Assembly (NCBI GenBank): GCA_016189905.1
Contig: JACPRP010000082.1
Span: 1-46,762, forward strand
DNA: 46,762 nucleotides
Source: Chloroflexota bacterium
Lineage (GTDB): Bacteria; Chloroflexota; UBA6077; FW602-bin22; JACPRP01
Reading direction: 5' to 3'
The notes under the pieces are model-generated. The model ran no database searches and was not told the origin of the DNA. It saw only the letters and a program-made list of their open reading frames with translations. A program made the position numbers and the translations under genes. Shown in pieces: positions 15,016 through 24,123 of the stretch. Each line of letters begins with the position of its first letter. The stretch's first letter is position 1.

Positions 15016-16824
15016 ATGGATAATGACTCGTCCACACCCCCTCATGGCCTGGGGGAACAGTCTGACTACGGGCGCCGCCTTCGTCCGGGCAAGAAGACTT
15101 TACTGTTTGCTTTGATAGCGCTCTTGGTGCTGGGTGCTCAAACCACGTGGCTGCTACTCGGCCCATCTGATTCTACCTCTCCGTCTCGGCCGAATGAGCG
15201 ATTGCTATCGCCGAACGCCTCTCCGGAGGTTGAGCGCGAGATTGAACCCGTCACCGACGCAGACTCGGTGGTCACAAACGGATCACCCGAGCAGCTCGAT
15301 GTCCCGAGCAAAGACGTCGCCGATCCTCGCATAGGATTTGTATTGCTGGGGTACGGGGGCGGTGGCCACGATGGCGCGTATTTGACAGATTCGATGATGG
15401 TCGTCATCGCTGATCCACGCCAGAAGACATTGGCGCTTCTGTCGATCCCGCGCGATTCCTGGGTGCCTATGTTGTTCGATGGCAAAACAGCCGTTTATGG
15501 CAAGCTCAACACCGCTTATGCTTTCGCCCGGGACCCCAGCCTCTACCCGAAGCGACTGGAGCGGTACACGGGCAGTCGTGGTGCGGGGAGCTTCGTCGTC
15601 GATACCCTGTCTCGTATCCTTGGAGTGCCGATTTCGAACTATCTGGGCCTTGATTTCGATGGCTTCCGTCAGATGATCAACGCCGTCGGCGGCATCGAAG
15701 TAAATGTTCCTGCCAGCTTTGCTGCGCGCTATCCTGCCAACGATAATCCTGCCATAGATCCAAGCTGGAAGATAGTCCGGTTTAACAAAGGCGTGGAGCG
15801 GATGAATGGCGAGCGGGCGATCCAATTCGCACGGGCGCGGGAATCGATCGACAATATCAGCGAGGGTTCCGATTTCGCGCGCTCGCGACGGCAGCGTATC
15901 ATTATGGAGGCGTTTAAGACGCGCCTTTTCGAGCCGGGTGGGTTGATACAACTGCCACAGATTCTGACTATCGCGGCGCGCCACGTCGATACGGACTACG
16001 CCATTACGGATGTGGGCCAGCTTAGAGATTTTATCCTGGATTGGAAGAATGTCCAGGTTTTTCAGACCGCCGTGACAGGCGCGAATTATCTACAGGAAGG
16101 CACGGGCTACAATGGAGCTTACGTGCTGGTCCCCGGTGCTGCGGATCGCTCCTGGGCGCAGATTCGCGCCTTTACTCGTAAATTGTGGGCCGACCCGGCC
16201 GTTGGGGTCGCGATGGCGGATACGAAAATCGTGATCGTGAATGACACCGGGAAAGAGGGGGCAGCCGCGCGACTGGGCGCGGCCCTTGTTAGATTGGGCT
16301 ATCGGGTCGGACCTCCCGAGAGCGGTCCAGGCCGTGCCGAGTCGCGTCTGGTGGATCGAACGGGTGGGAGAGCCCGAATTTTGGCCGAGCAGTTAGGGCG
16401 CGATCTCGGGGTCACTTTGCCGTATGTCGCCGAAACCGTTGCGGGGCGCTCTGATGAGTTGGTCATCGATCTGGGTGCGGACCACCTGAGCCTGGCCGAC
16501 CTCGAGGTTCCGATAGACGATGCGGCGCCCTCGAGCACGGTCGGCATCGAGAGATTCGGTGTATGGCAGCCAGCCCCGACACCAACACCGACTGAGTCGC
16601 CCGAAACACCGACGCCTACGGACTCGCCCGAGGAGGACCCGCCTCCCAGCCCCTGGCGATTGCTCCAGAGCACGCCAACACGCCGGGATGCGACCCCGGC
16701 CACGTCAACCCCGACGCCACCGAGCTCAGCCGCTACTCCGGTATCGACCCCGAACAGCGGCGCAACGGCGACGCCAACCCCCGTGCCAACGAAAACTCCG
16801 ATGGTTACGCCGCGATCAGGCTAG
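15016..16824 (+). CDS. LytR-CpsA-Psr (LCP) family protein with LytR_C domain
   Basis: A 602-residue protein. A membrane anchor (about 29-48) precedes the LCP domain: DSMMVVIADP, LLSIPRDSWVPM with the conserved Arg, LNTAYAF, FDGFRQMINAVGGIEV, GERAIQFARAR and SDFARSRRQRIIMEAF. A LytR_C domain follows (TKIVIVNDTGKEGAAARL...). The last 80 residues are a Thr/Pro/Ser-rich tail. LCP enzymes transfer lipid-linked glycopolymers to the cell wall, which fits the glycan locus 6 kb downstream. The ATG at 15016 is chosen because the promoter start lies near 14936; it has no strong ribosome-binding site, and an in-frame TTG at 14938 would be nearly leaderless. Confidence 0.88.
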   Translation: MDNDSSTPPHGLGEQSDYGRRLRPGKKTLLFALIALLVLGAQTTWLLLGPSDSTSPSRPNERLLSPNASPEVEREIEPVTDADSVVTNGSPEQLDVPSKDVADPRIGFVLLGYGGGGHDGAYLTDSMMVVIADPRQKTLALLSIPRDSWVPMLFDGKTAVYGKLNTAYAFARDPSLYPKRLERYTGSRGAGSFVVDTLSRILGVPISNYLGLDFDGFRQMINAVGGIEVNVPASFAARYPANDNPAIDPSWKIVRFNKGVERMNGERAIQFARARESIDNISEGSDFARSRRQRIIMEAFKTRLFEPGGLIQLPQILTIAARHVDTDYAITDVGQLRDFILDWKNVQVFQTAVTGANYLQEGTGYNGAYVLVPGAADRSWAQIRAFTRKLWADPAVGVAMADTKIVIVNDTGKEGAAARLGAALVRLGYRVGPPESGPGRAESRLVDRTGGRARILAEQLGRDLGVTLPYVAETVAGRSDELVIDLGADHLSLADLEVPIDDAAPSSTVGIERFGVWQPAPTPTPTESPETPTPTDSPEEDPPPSPWRLLQSTPTRRDATPATSTPTPPSSAATPVSTPNSGATATPTPVPTKTPMVTPRSG

Positions 16825-16850
16825 ATTGGGGCGTATCCATCGGGAAGGCC

Positions 16851-16942
16851 TATAGCAGTTTGCAAAGCATTTTGGCTAGCGGAGCAGCCACCGATTTACC
16901 GAGCGTATGCAATGTAGCCATATCAAAATGCAAACTGCTATA
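16851..16942. mobile_element. TA-ended MITE, intact 92-bp copy
   Basis: Perfect 14-bp terminal inverted repeats TATAGCAGTTTGCA...TGCAAACTGCTATA. The interior equals the element at 2234-2383 in the opposite orientation without its nested palindrome. Both copies share the outer context ACT-TA...TA-GGCC, which may reflect target preference or a slightly larger unit. It lies 27 bases after the LCP stop; the rest of the gap to 17021 shows only an AACGCAAAACG piece resembling the inner end of another element. Confidence 0.8.
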
Positions 16943-17021
16943 AGTGGTTGCCCCCTGCGGCGGGGCAGTCATACGCTAACGCAAAACGTTCTAATGCGAA
17001 GCCACAATCGGGGAAAGAGTA

Positions 17022-19178
17022 TTATGACGATCTGGATCTCTCGATCTTGGCTCGCACGAATCGTAACTCTGCGTATGTATAGCCGTCGCCAAGACTTTCC
17101 ATAATCGGCTTCAACAGCGCTGTTCCGTGCTCCGCCATAGCCGCCTCTATCGCGCGCCGCTTGTCATCGCTAACCAGCCTGTCCAGCGATACCGTCTCTC
17201 CAGCTTCCATAGCTTCGGCCAGATGCCCTTCGATCGTCGACACCGCCAATTTGCGAGCGGCGGCCACCTCCACGACGCTTCTCCCGGTGTTGAATATGTC
17301 CAGGGTTGCTCGAACGGTGGAACTCAGAGACCCCTGCTGCTGATTCGAAGAGATAGGCAGGCTTTCTGGTTGGGCGCCGGTCTCTCGCACGTACTGTTCT
17401 ATATGGGCGAGAAACGCGTCGCCAAAGTCCAGCGCCTTGCGCTGGCCGACACCGTAAAGGCGCAACAGATGCTGCCGACTCGTGGGCAGCTCTGCCGCCA
17501 TTTGCCGCAACGTCGCGTCGTGAAAGATAACGTAAGGGGGCACGCCGCGCTCGTCGGCCATCCGCTTTCGCAGCGTGCGGAGCCGGTCGAAAAGCACCTG
17601 GTGTGGGGTGTCTGGCTCGACGGGGTGGCTGGGGATCGCCGGCGCTTTCGCGAGAATCACTTTCTCTCCTTTGAAGAGAACTGCCCGCCCCAGCTCCGTT
17701 ACCTTCACCGTCTTGAACTCGTCGCCATCCTGGCTGATGTGCCCCCGTCGCAACAGCTCGTTTGCCAGGAATCTCCATTCTTCCTTCGACCGGTCCCGAC
17801 CGATGCCGTAAGTGGAAAGCTTATCATGGCCATATCGCCTGACGCGCTCGCCGCGAGACCCTCGTAGCACGTCGATGAGATGCATAATCCCGAATCGCTC
17901 TCCGGTGCGCTTAACGCACGAGAGAAGCATCTGGGCCGGAATCGTGTAATCCTCTTCCTGCAGTGGCGTGCGACATACGTCACAACACGGATCAGGCTGC
18001 TGCCTGGGTTGCTCGTCGAAGTATCCTATCAGGGCGCTGCGACGGCAGGTAGTGCCCGTGGCCCAGTTGATCACCTGCTGCAACTGCCACAGCGCTATTT
18101 GTCGCTCGTTTTCCGATGGCTTCTCGTCGATGAAGTGCCGGTGCTTGGCCGCGTCGGCATAACTGTAAAACATGATGCAGTCGCTGGGCTCCCCGTCGCG
18201 ACCGGCCCGGCCACTTTCCTGATAATATCCTTCGAGGGTCTTCGGCAGGTCGAAATGCACGACGAATCTGACGTCTGGCTTATCGATGCCCATTCCGAAG
18301 GCGATGGTCGCGACGATTATCTGTACGTCATCTTTGACGAATGCCTCTTGCCTCTGTCTCCGCTCGTTACTCGCCAGGCCGGCGTGATAGGCCGTCGCGC
18401 TGAATCCATCCTTCTGTAGCCTGCTGGCCAGCCGCTCCGTCCCAGCGCGACTCTGACAGTAGATTATCCCCGAGGCTTGGCCTCGGCCCCGCAGGTACGC
18501 GGCGAGTTGTTCATAGGCTTCTTGCTTTGGCCTGACCTCATAATACAGGTTGGGGCGATTGAAGCTGCCGCAAAAGGCGACTGCGTTTTGCAGTCCGAGG
18601 TGTGTCTTGATGTCGGCCTGAACCCGTCGCGTAGCTGTGGCGGTGAAAGTGCCGAGGATCGCTGATGGGAAAAGTCCCCGCAGCCGCTTGATCTCGCGAT
18701 ACTCAGGTCTAAAATCATGGCCCCATTCTGATATACAGTGGGCCTCATCGATGGCGAAGAAAGCCACGCCCGCCGATGACAGCAGATGTAAAAATCCCGG
18801 CAGCAGCAGGCGCTCGGGGGCGACGTAGAGCAGCTTGACTTCGCCACGGGCCACCGCCCCCTGCCGCCGTCCGATTTCGTCGGCGTCGAGTGAGCTGTTG
18901 ATGTAAGTGGCCGCCACCCCCGCTGCCCTGAGCTTATCCACCTGGTCTTTCATCAGCGCGATCAACGGCGAGACCACGACTGTCAGCCGATCTAACAGTA
19001 AGGCGGGCAGTTGATAGCAGAGTGACTTTCCCCCGCCGGTCGGCATCAGGACGAAAACATCCTGCCCGTTCAGAATCGACGCGACGATCTCAGCCTGAAG
19101 CGGACGAAAAGACGTGTAACCGAAAGTCGATCTGAGAACTTCCACTACCCTTGCATCTGTAATAAGGCTCGCTGTCAT
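17022..19178 (-). CDS. recQ: ATP-dependent DNA helicase RecQ
   Basis: A 718-residue superfamily-2 helicase. Motif 0 is FRPLQAEIV and Walker A is PTGGGKS (46-52). DEAHCISEWGHDFRPEY starts at 144, and motif VI is QESGRAGRDG. The zinc-binding Cys set (TTCRRSALIGYF...CCDVC), a winged-helix RQC region and an HRDC domain (RLRTLRKRMADERGVPPYVIF...) follow. A C-terminal helix-turn-helix extension (about 625-715) is found in many RecQ proteins. It unwinds DNA 3'-5' in recombination and fork repair. It stands alone on the minus strand; neither SOS box nor clear promoter was found. Confidence 0.95.
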   Translation of the reverse strand: MTASLITDARVVEVLRSTFGYTSFRPLQAEIVASILNGQDVFVLMPTGGGKSLCYQLPALLLDRLTVVVSPLIALMKDQVDKLRAAGVAATYINSSLDADEIGRRQGAVARGEVKLLYVAPERLLLPGFLHLLSSAGVAFFAIDEAHCISEWGHDFRPEYREIKRLRGLFPSAILGTFTATATRRVQADIKTHLGLQNAVAFCGSFNRPNLYYEVRPKQEAYEQLAAYLRGRGQASGIIYCQSRAGTERLASRLQKDGFSATAYHAGLASNERRQRQEAFVKDDVQIIVATIAFGMGIDKPDVRFVVHFDLPKTLEGYYQESGRAGRDGEPSDCIMFYSYADAAKHRHFIDEKPSENERQIALWQLQQVINWATGTTCRRSALIGYFDEQPRQQPDPCCDVCRTPLQEEDYTIPAQMLLSCVKRTGERFGIMHLIDVLRGSRGERVRRYGHDKLSTYGIGRDRSKEEWRFLANELLRRGHISQDGDEFKTVKVTELGRAVLFKGEKVILAKAPAIPSHPVEPDTPHQVLFDRLRTLRKRMADERGVPPYVIFHDATLRQMAAELPTSRQHLLRLYGVGQRKALDFGDAFLAHIEQYVRETGAQPESLPISSNQQQGSLSSTVRATLDIFNTGRSVVEVAAARKLAVSTIEGHLAEAMEAGETVSLDRLVSDDKRRAIEAAMAEHGTALLKPIMESLGDGYTYAELRFVRAKIERSRSS

Positions 19179-19624
19179 AATGCCTGGATTATATGACCAA
19201 GGAGCCGTTTGTGCAAGCTTCCGAAACGCGCCCTAGTGCACGCTAGATTGGGGAAATTCGTCGAGAGGTCTGTCAGTGCAGCATCCGTTTATCCGTTTCA
19301 AATCCGTTGACGCCGAAGCCCCTCTTACTTCCGCAATCATCTATAGATTATCTATTATCTATTGCGCCCTCCAGAACCTATGCTATACCATTACTCCGCA
19401 AGATTTGCGTGGCCCGCGCGAATGTTCAGGACTAATGCCGTTTTGATTGGCCCAGCGGCCGTGCAATGAGATGTGTCGGAGGTCAGGCCGGAACACAGGG
19501 TCGGGGGCGTTCGGTTGATGGGCAGGCATTGGGATTGGGGACCTCACGTTCGAGACTGACGTCGGCGGAGAAGTACGATGCCTGGTGGTTTATCTGATAA
19601 TGTGAATAATGTGAATGGCGTAAG
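19179..19624. other. Gene-free intergenic region
   Basis: Divergent promoters for recQ and the phosphoglycerate mutase-like gene are expected here but no clear consensus pair was seen. The only visible structure is an AT-rich run of repeated ATCTAT units around 19340-19365. Confidence 0.4.
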
Positions 19625-20770
19625 ATGAGGCTGCTGATCGTCATCGCCGATGGCATGGCCGACTGGCGCTACCACGAGCTGGGAGGTCGCTCGCCGGTCG
19701 AATCTGCTCACACTCCTGGCATAGATGAAATCGTGCGGCGCGGACAGGTTGGGCTGGCGCAGACGATGTATGATGGCTTGCCCCTCGGCACCCTGGTAGG
19801 AATTCTCGGCGTGCTTGGCTATCGCCCGTCGGATCACTTCCCGTTGGAGCGATCGATATTCGAGGCCCGCGCGCTCGGCGTGCCCCTCATGCCGTCCGAC
19901 ATCGTCTTCCGCTGCAACATCGTGCAGGTAAGCGACGATGACTGTCTGGTGGATTTCACCGCCGGTCAGATCGATGATGCGGCGGCAAGGCGTTATCTAG
20001 GTGCGCTGCAACTGCCAGCAGGTTTAGAGCTTATTCACGACCTGAGCTATCGCGGCGTGCTGATTCATCGGGACTGCCGGCTAGACGAGCGCGAACTGCT
20101 GCTGCATGAGCCACACGAGTACGTTGGCAGCCGGATCGAGGAGATCTTGCCGCGCTACCAGGGCAGGGTTTGCGAATCCTTAGTCGATGTCATTCTGCGC
20201 TCGCGCCGCGACGGGCTGATGCTCTGGCCCTGGGGAGCGAGCCGGATGAATGAGCTTCCGTCGGTGCCGTACCGCCTGGTCGCGGTCTCCGCGCTGAGCT
20301 TCCTGTGCGGGCTGGTGGATTCCATCGGGGGCAAGGGCATCATCCCCCCCGGCGCAACCTCATACCGTGGCTCCGATCTCTCGGCCAAACTTGCCGCGGC
20401 AAAGGCCCATTTGCTCGAAACCGACGTATGCCTGATTCATTGTAATGCCCCAGACGAGGAGGCGCACGTTAGGAACTTGCGGGGCAAGGTGCAGGCTATT
20501 GAGGAAATCGACCGTCTTGTAGTCGCTCCCTTCCTGCGCTACCTCGACCGTCTTGACGAGCCGTGGCGCCTCTGGTTCCTCCCGGATCACTACACGGTGT
20601 GCAGCACAGGCAAGCATATGCCCGGACTCGTGCCCTATGCCCTCTGCGGCCAGGGAATCGTCCCCGATCACCGCCTCCGTGCCTATTCCGAAGCGGCGAT
20701 AGCTGCGGCATCAAGCTCGAAAACTGCGCGGGAGAGTCACCAGTTCGTTCGTTGTCTACTGCGCGGGTAA
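19625..20770 (+). CDS. Archaeal-type phosphoglycerate mutase homologue with altered active site
   Basis: A 381-residue alkaline-phosphatase-fold protein related to the archaeal cofactor-independent mutases (ApgM). The N-terminal LIVIADGMADW gives a metal-binding Asp9; IHCNAPDEEAHVRN and LPDHYTVCSTGKH provide further metal-site residues. In active family members the segment PGSDxAN places a catalytic Ser; here residues 54-60 read LGTLVGI, so Ser is Thr56 and the following Asp and Asn are lost. It may be a divergent phosphatase/mutase or a non-glycolytic homologue. No glycolytic gene is nearby. No clear ribosome-binding site precedes the ATG. Confidence 0.78.
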   Translation: MRLLIVIADGMADWRYHELGGRSPVESAHTPGIDEIVRRGQVGLAQTMYDGLPLGTLVGILGVLGYRPSDHFPLERSIFEARALGVPLMPSDIVFRCNIVQVSDDDCLVDFTAGQIDDAAARRYLGALQLPAGLELIHDLSYRGVLIHRDCRLDERELLLHEPHEYVGSRIEEILPRYQGRVCESLVDVILRSRRDGLMLWPWGASRMNELPSVPYRLVAVSALSFLCGLVDSIGGKGIIPPGATSYRGSDLSAKLAAAKAHLLETDVCLIHCNAPDEEAHVRNLRGKVQAIEEIDRLVVAPFLRYLDRLDEPWRLWFLPDHYTVCSTGKHMPGLVPYALCGQGIVPDHRLRAYSEAAIAAASSSKTARESHQFVRCLLRG

Positions 20771-20961
20771 AGGTGTGCGTCCCAGAGCTTCCATCAGCAC
20801 AGAGCTACAAGCTCGGTGACAGCACCAGCAATGGAGACGATCTTCTCCTCTTCACAAACGTCTGGGCGCGTGGAACGGCGGCTACCGCAAATTTCCCCAA
20901 AATTTGGTGTGTTGTCGCGCCGACTCGAGCTGTCGCGGCCACTGAACCCTCACAGGAGAAA

Positions 20962-21001
20962 GTAACCTCTTTCTAACCTCCTTCTGACCATTGTATTAAC
21001 C
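20962..21001 (+). promoter_or_regulatory. Direct repeats of (N)TAACC with 11-bp period
   Basis: GTAACC (20962), CTAACC (20973) and CTGACC (20984) are spaced exactly 11 bases apart, followed by TTAACC (20996). Such one-turn direct repeats are typical of OmpR/PhoB- or SARP-type activator sites. The same CTAACC hexamer with 11-bp spacing occurs at 37809-37842. It lies upstream of the methyltransferase gene that opens the glycan locus; the remaining 20771-20961 shows no gene. Confidence 0.55.
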
Positions 21002-21048
21002 TTCCTGCTGTAACGTATGGTGTAGGGAATCGGTCCGGGAAAGCAGGT

Positions 21049-21165
21049 TATAGCGTTTTGCGAAAAGATTGAGTTGTTCTCCAGGCTGGGTAGGCGTCCT
21101 TCAGCAGAAGGAGCAGTCGCCCTCAGCAGAGAACCGAGTGGTCAATATTAACGCAAACCGCTGTA
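21049..21165. mobile_element. Small repeat element with TA ends (copy B)
   Basis: The left end TATAGCGTTTTGCG and the inverted right end TACAGCGGTTTGCG match at 12 of 14 positions. The interior repeats parts of 2931-3037, notably AAAAGATTGA and GAGAACCGAGTGGTCAATA. It is inserted between the CTAACC repeat array and the methyltransferase gene, so any promoter upstream must be read through it. Confidence 0.65.
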
Positions 21166-21269
21166 GTTGCCGGGCCAAGGATTGGGATTTCCAACGTGCT
21201 GTGGTCCGCCAGACCAGCGGGCAGTCCTCATTTCGATTTTCTCTCGCAGGGATTTGGGGGTCGAAGTCG

Positions 21270-21965
21270 ATGTGCAGTTCCAAGATGACCGCATACGGTA
21301 GATCGTTGTTTGAAACCGGCGATTACGTGCAATACTTTCGTCCCGAAGAGAGCGGCGGGCCATTCACCGCGCTGTATCGCCAGAAACGGAACGATATTCT
21401 ATCGTTAGTCCAGGGGAATGATCTGGACATACTGGACGTTGGCGGAGGACCAGGCCGAATGGCTGCCCCACTGGCGGAACGTAACCGTGTTGTTCTTTGC
21501 GACATATCCGTAGATATGCTGAAGAATGCCTCAAACGACGGCGCCGTGGACTTCAGCCGCGTGGTCGCCGATGCCCATAACCTGCCGCTCGGCGACGCTC
21601 AGTTTGATTACGTACTGGCCATCGATCTGCTGGTTCATCTGCAAGACCCGCGGCGCGCCATAGCCGAGTTTACCCGGCTCCTGCGTCCTCACGGTAAGTT
21701 GATCGTCGACTCGACTAATAGCAACCCTCTTTGGACCCTCTTTTATCCCTGGTATGTGGGCAAGAATCCAGCGCGATGGACGAAGGTTCTGCTCGGCGGC
21801 GGCGTCCTTCCTGAGTGGCAGAAGATTGTGCGGCACTACCGGCAGGCTGAGTTTCGACGAATGCTGACGACTGCTGGCTTCGTGATCCTGCGGCAATTCA
21901 CCTACGGGCCTGCCATTTGCCCAAAATGGACCATGGCTCTGGCGATGAAAGTGAACGCTGACTAG
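21270..21965 (+). CDS. Class I SAM-dependent methyltransferase
   Basis: A 231-residue enzyme beginning at ATG 21270, with GGGGG eight bases upstream; longer frames run into the repeat element. Motif I LDVGGGPGRMA (56-66), the acidic residue in VVLCDIS, ADAHNLPLGDAQFDYVLAIDLLVHL and LLRPHGKLIVDSTN follow the Methyltransf_11 pattern. It transfers a methyl group from SAM to an unknown acceptor, plausibly a sugar or lipid carrier given the locus. The B12/radical-SAM gene follows after 14 bases, suggesting one transcript. Confidence 0.85.
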   Translation: MCSSKMTAYGRSLFETGDYVQYFRPEESGGPFTALYRQKRNDILSLVQGNDLDILDVGGGPGRMAAPLAERNRVVLCDISVDMLKNASNDGAVDFSRVVADAHNLPLGDAQFDYVLAIDLLVHLQDPRRAIAEFTRLLRPHGKLIVDSTNSNPLWTLFYPWYVGKNPARWTKVLLGGGVLPEWQKIVRHYRQAEFRRMLTTAGFVILRQFTYGPAICPKWTMALAMKVNAD

Positions 21966-21979
21966 CGGCTAAGTCCGGA

Positions 21980-23587
21980 ATGCGGGAGGCAATGGGTGTT
22001 GTGAAAGTACTATTAATTGATCCGCCAGGAGCGAACAAGGGGCTAAACGCAGGACTAGCATATCTTGCGGGTGCTCTGACCGCAACCGGTCGCGGCGAAG
22101 TTTTTGTGCTCGATCTCAACAATTTGGCCCCAGGCCAGTTGGGCGATCCGAACCCACCTGTCCCAGCCGACGCCTGGCTATGGGAGTTGAGCCAGGCGAT
22201 CGATCAGTTCGAGCCCGAGCTTGTCGGCATCTCGGTGAAAACCTTCACGTCTAAATTTGCGGCCGAGATAGTCTCCGCTGTAAAGAATAACTGGCCTTAC
22301 CTCCCTGTGGTCGTCGGCGGCCCTCACGTGACCCTCGACGGCGCGCGATATGTGGAGGAAACCGGCGCGCACATCGGCGTCATCGGCGAAGCCGATGTGA
22401 CCTTACCTGAGATCTGCCAGGCCCTGGAGCAAGAAAGTTCGCTGGAGGATATCCAGGGCATCGTCTACCTGGAAGATGGTATGGTGATCGCCAACCCGCC
22501 GCGTCCCAATTTACGCGACCTGGACGCTCTGCCTTTTCCGAATTACGATGTGTTTAGCTCGGTGCGCCGCAACCCGTCTCTGTTGCGGGAATATCCCCTG
22601 CTCACGAGCCGAGGCTGCCCGTTCAACTGTTCCTATTGCTCCATGCCCTTATTGATGGGCAGACGTTGGCGTCCCAGATCGGTGGATGACGTGATCGAGG
22701 AGTTGTGGTGGGCTGTGGAACAGCATAACTCCACCGCCTTCACCATCATCGACGACAATTTCACCCTGGATACCAAACGAGCCGAGGCCATATGCGACGC
22801 CCTGATCGAGAATGGCCTGAGCATGCCGTGGAGCAGCCAGAATGGGCTGCGGGCCGACCGCCTCACACCAGAGTTGATCGCCAAGATGCGCCGGTCAGGC
22901 TGCTACCACGTGTGGGTGGGAATCGAAACTGCCGATGAGCAGGTGTTTCAGTCCATCGAAAAAGGCGAGAAGCTCGAACAGGTGAAGGCAGGAGTACGAG
23001 CGCTCCTCTCCGCCGGGATCGAAGTCGGTGGCTTCTTCATTATTGGCCTCCCCGGCAGCACGCGCGAATCCGATCTGAAGTCCTTCTACCTCGCCCAGGA
23101 GTTGGGGATAACTGCCTGGTGGTTCAATTTCGTGCCCTATCGTTTCACTAGAGCCGGGGAGTGGGTCCAACAAAACGCCACTCTTCTGCGGGCAACCGAA
23201 GGAGTGTCACAATACGGCCAGGCCAAGATCGAGCCGGTTTTCGAGACGCCTACCTACACACGCGAGGAACGCATAGCTACGTTTGAAGAAGTCCACGTCC
23301 GTATGGGCTATTTCGACCGTCTGGTCGACCCCGGGGCACCCTGGATGGCCAGGGCGACACGTTTGATCACGACGGTTCCCCGACACGGATTAGGGCCCTC
23401 GCTATCGCTGGCGCGCTACTTCGCCATGGCCGTGCGTGAGCGATTCTCTCGCACGATCAGATCGATCTACCGATCGTCGGACAGCGCGGAAACGGCCACG
23501 ACCCCGAAAGCAGCGTTGCAAAGCTTGGCGCCAAGTCCGATTCGTCCTTTTGAGGAGGACAAATGCGCTTCGTCAAGGACCAGGTGA
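21980..23587 (+). CDS. B12-binding-domain radical SAM enzyme
   Basis: A 535-residue protein. Residues 8-150 form the Rossmann-like cobalamin-binding domain (VLLIDPPG, ISVKTFTSKFAAEIV, VVGGPHVTLD, GEADVTLPEI). The radical SAM core carries Cys213-x3-Cys217-x2-Cys220 (RGCPFNCSYC), a DDNF motif and WVGIETADEQV. Such enzymes often methylate unactivated carbon or modify lipids and sugars. ATG 21980 is the longest start; ATG 21992 and GTG 21998 or 22001 are closer to GGGAGG. The C-terminal 40 residues overlap a convergent gene by 121 bases and look unconserved, so the ancestral stop may have been lost. Confidence 0.87.
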   Translation: MREAMGVVKVLLIDPPGANKGLNAGLAYLAGALTATGRGEVFVLDLNNLAPGQLGDPNPPVPADAWLWELSQAIDQFEPELVGISVKTFTSKFAAEIVSAVKNNWPYLPVVVGGPHVTLDGARYVEETGAHIGVIGEADVTLPEICQALEQESSLEDIQGIVYLEDGMVIANPPRPNLRDLDALPFPNYDVFSSVRRNPSLLREYPLLTSRGCPFNCSYCSMPLLMGRRWRPRSVDDVIEELWWAVEQHNSTAFTIIDDNFTLDTKRAEAICDALIENGLSMPWSSQNGLRADRLTPELIAKMRRSGCYHVWVGIETADEQVFQSIEKGEKLEQVKAGVRALLSAGIEVGGFFIIGLPGSTRESDLKSFYLAQELGITAWWFNFVPYRFTRAGEWVQQNATLLRATEGVSQYGQAKIEPVFETPTYTREERIATFEEVHVRMGYFDRLVDPGAPWMARATRLITTVPRHGLGPSLSLARYFAMAVRERFSRTIRSIYRSSDSAETATTPKAALQSLAPSPIRPFEEDKCASSRTR

Positions 23588-24060
23588 CCGTTAACGAACG
23601 AAACAATCCGATCACCCCGGTCGTGGATGTGTACGAGATACCATTGGCCCACCTGGAAATCGAAGGGAGAGCCGTCTCCGATCTGCCGCCAGGAGCCTTT
23701 CTCGCACTCCCACAACTCCACCGACCGCTTGGACAGGCAAAGGTGGATCGCAAGTTGGTTGGTCTCGTTACGATACCGACAATAAAGGATCACACCACCT
23801 TCGGGGGGCCGCTGGCTTGGGGTGAGGAACACTACCTGGACCGATATCTGGTAGTTGCTCCACCTCTTCGAACCAGTGATCAGCGTGCTCTCCGCGGCGT
23901 CGACAGATTCTATTCCGTCGGCGGCAAGGTAGGGACCTTCTGGGCCGAGATCGATGCGCCATTTACCGGACACAACTTTCCATCTGTGACGCCGTGGCGG
24001 AAGGACTCCCCGCGTCGTCAGTCCGTTGGCAAAATCGTCGTAAAACAGATAAGCGCTCAC
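23467..24060 (-). CDS. Concanavalin-like (LamG/DUF1080-type) beta-sandwich protein
   Basis: The 197 residues begin at GTG 24060 with MSAYLFYDDFANG and continue RWKVVSGKWRIDLG, WSNYQISVQVVF, GGVILYCRYRN, GQWYLVHIHDRGD and GRIGLGAK. This pattern is typical of concanavalin A-like domains of the DUF1080/laminin-G kind that bind or cleave polysaccharides. No signal peptide is visible, so it may be cytoplasmic or lack its leader. It is the only minus-strand gene in the glycan locus and converges on the radical-SAM gene with a 121-base overlap. An antisense frame at 23563-24096 was judged a shadow. Confidence 0.68.
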   Translation of the reverse strand: MSAYLFYDDFANGLTTRGVLPPRRHRWKVVSGKWRIDLGPEGPYLAADGIESVDAAESTLITGSKRWSNYQISVQVVFLTPSQRPPEGGVILYCRYRNETNQLAIHLCLSKRSVELWECEKGSWRQIGDGSPFDFQVGQWYLVHIHDRGDRIVSFVNGHLVLDEAHLSSSKGRIGLGAKLCNAAFGVVAVSALSDDR

Positions 24061-24123
24061 GTAGACACCCGTCCAGGGTTATATGATGGCTGCTGAAGAG
24101 AGATTCCTTAATGAGATTATACC

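Noticed and set aside
20563-20976. 137-codon plus-strand frame across the mutase 3' end
   Set aside because: It is mostly the alternate frame of the mutase gene with no motif or start signal.
23563-24096. 177-codon plus-strand frame between the radical-SAM and flippase genes
   Set aside because: It lies opposite the minus-strand beta-sandwich gene, which has a recognisable domain pattern; the plus frame has none, although a GGAGG precedes it.
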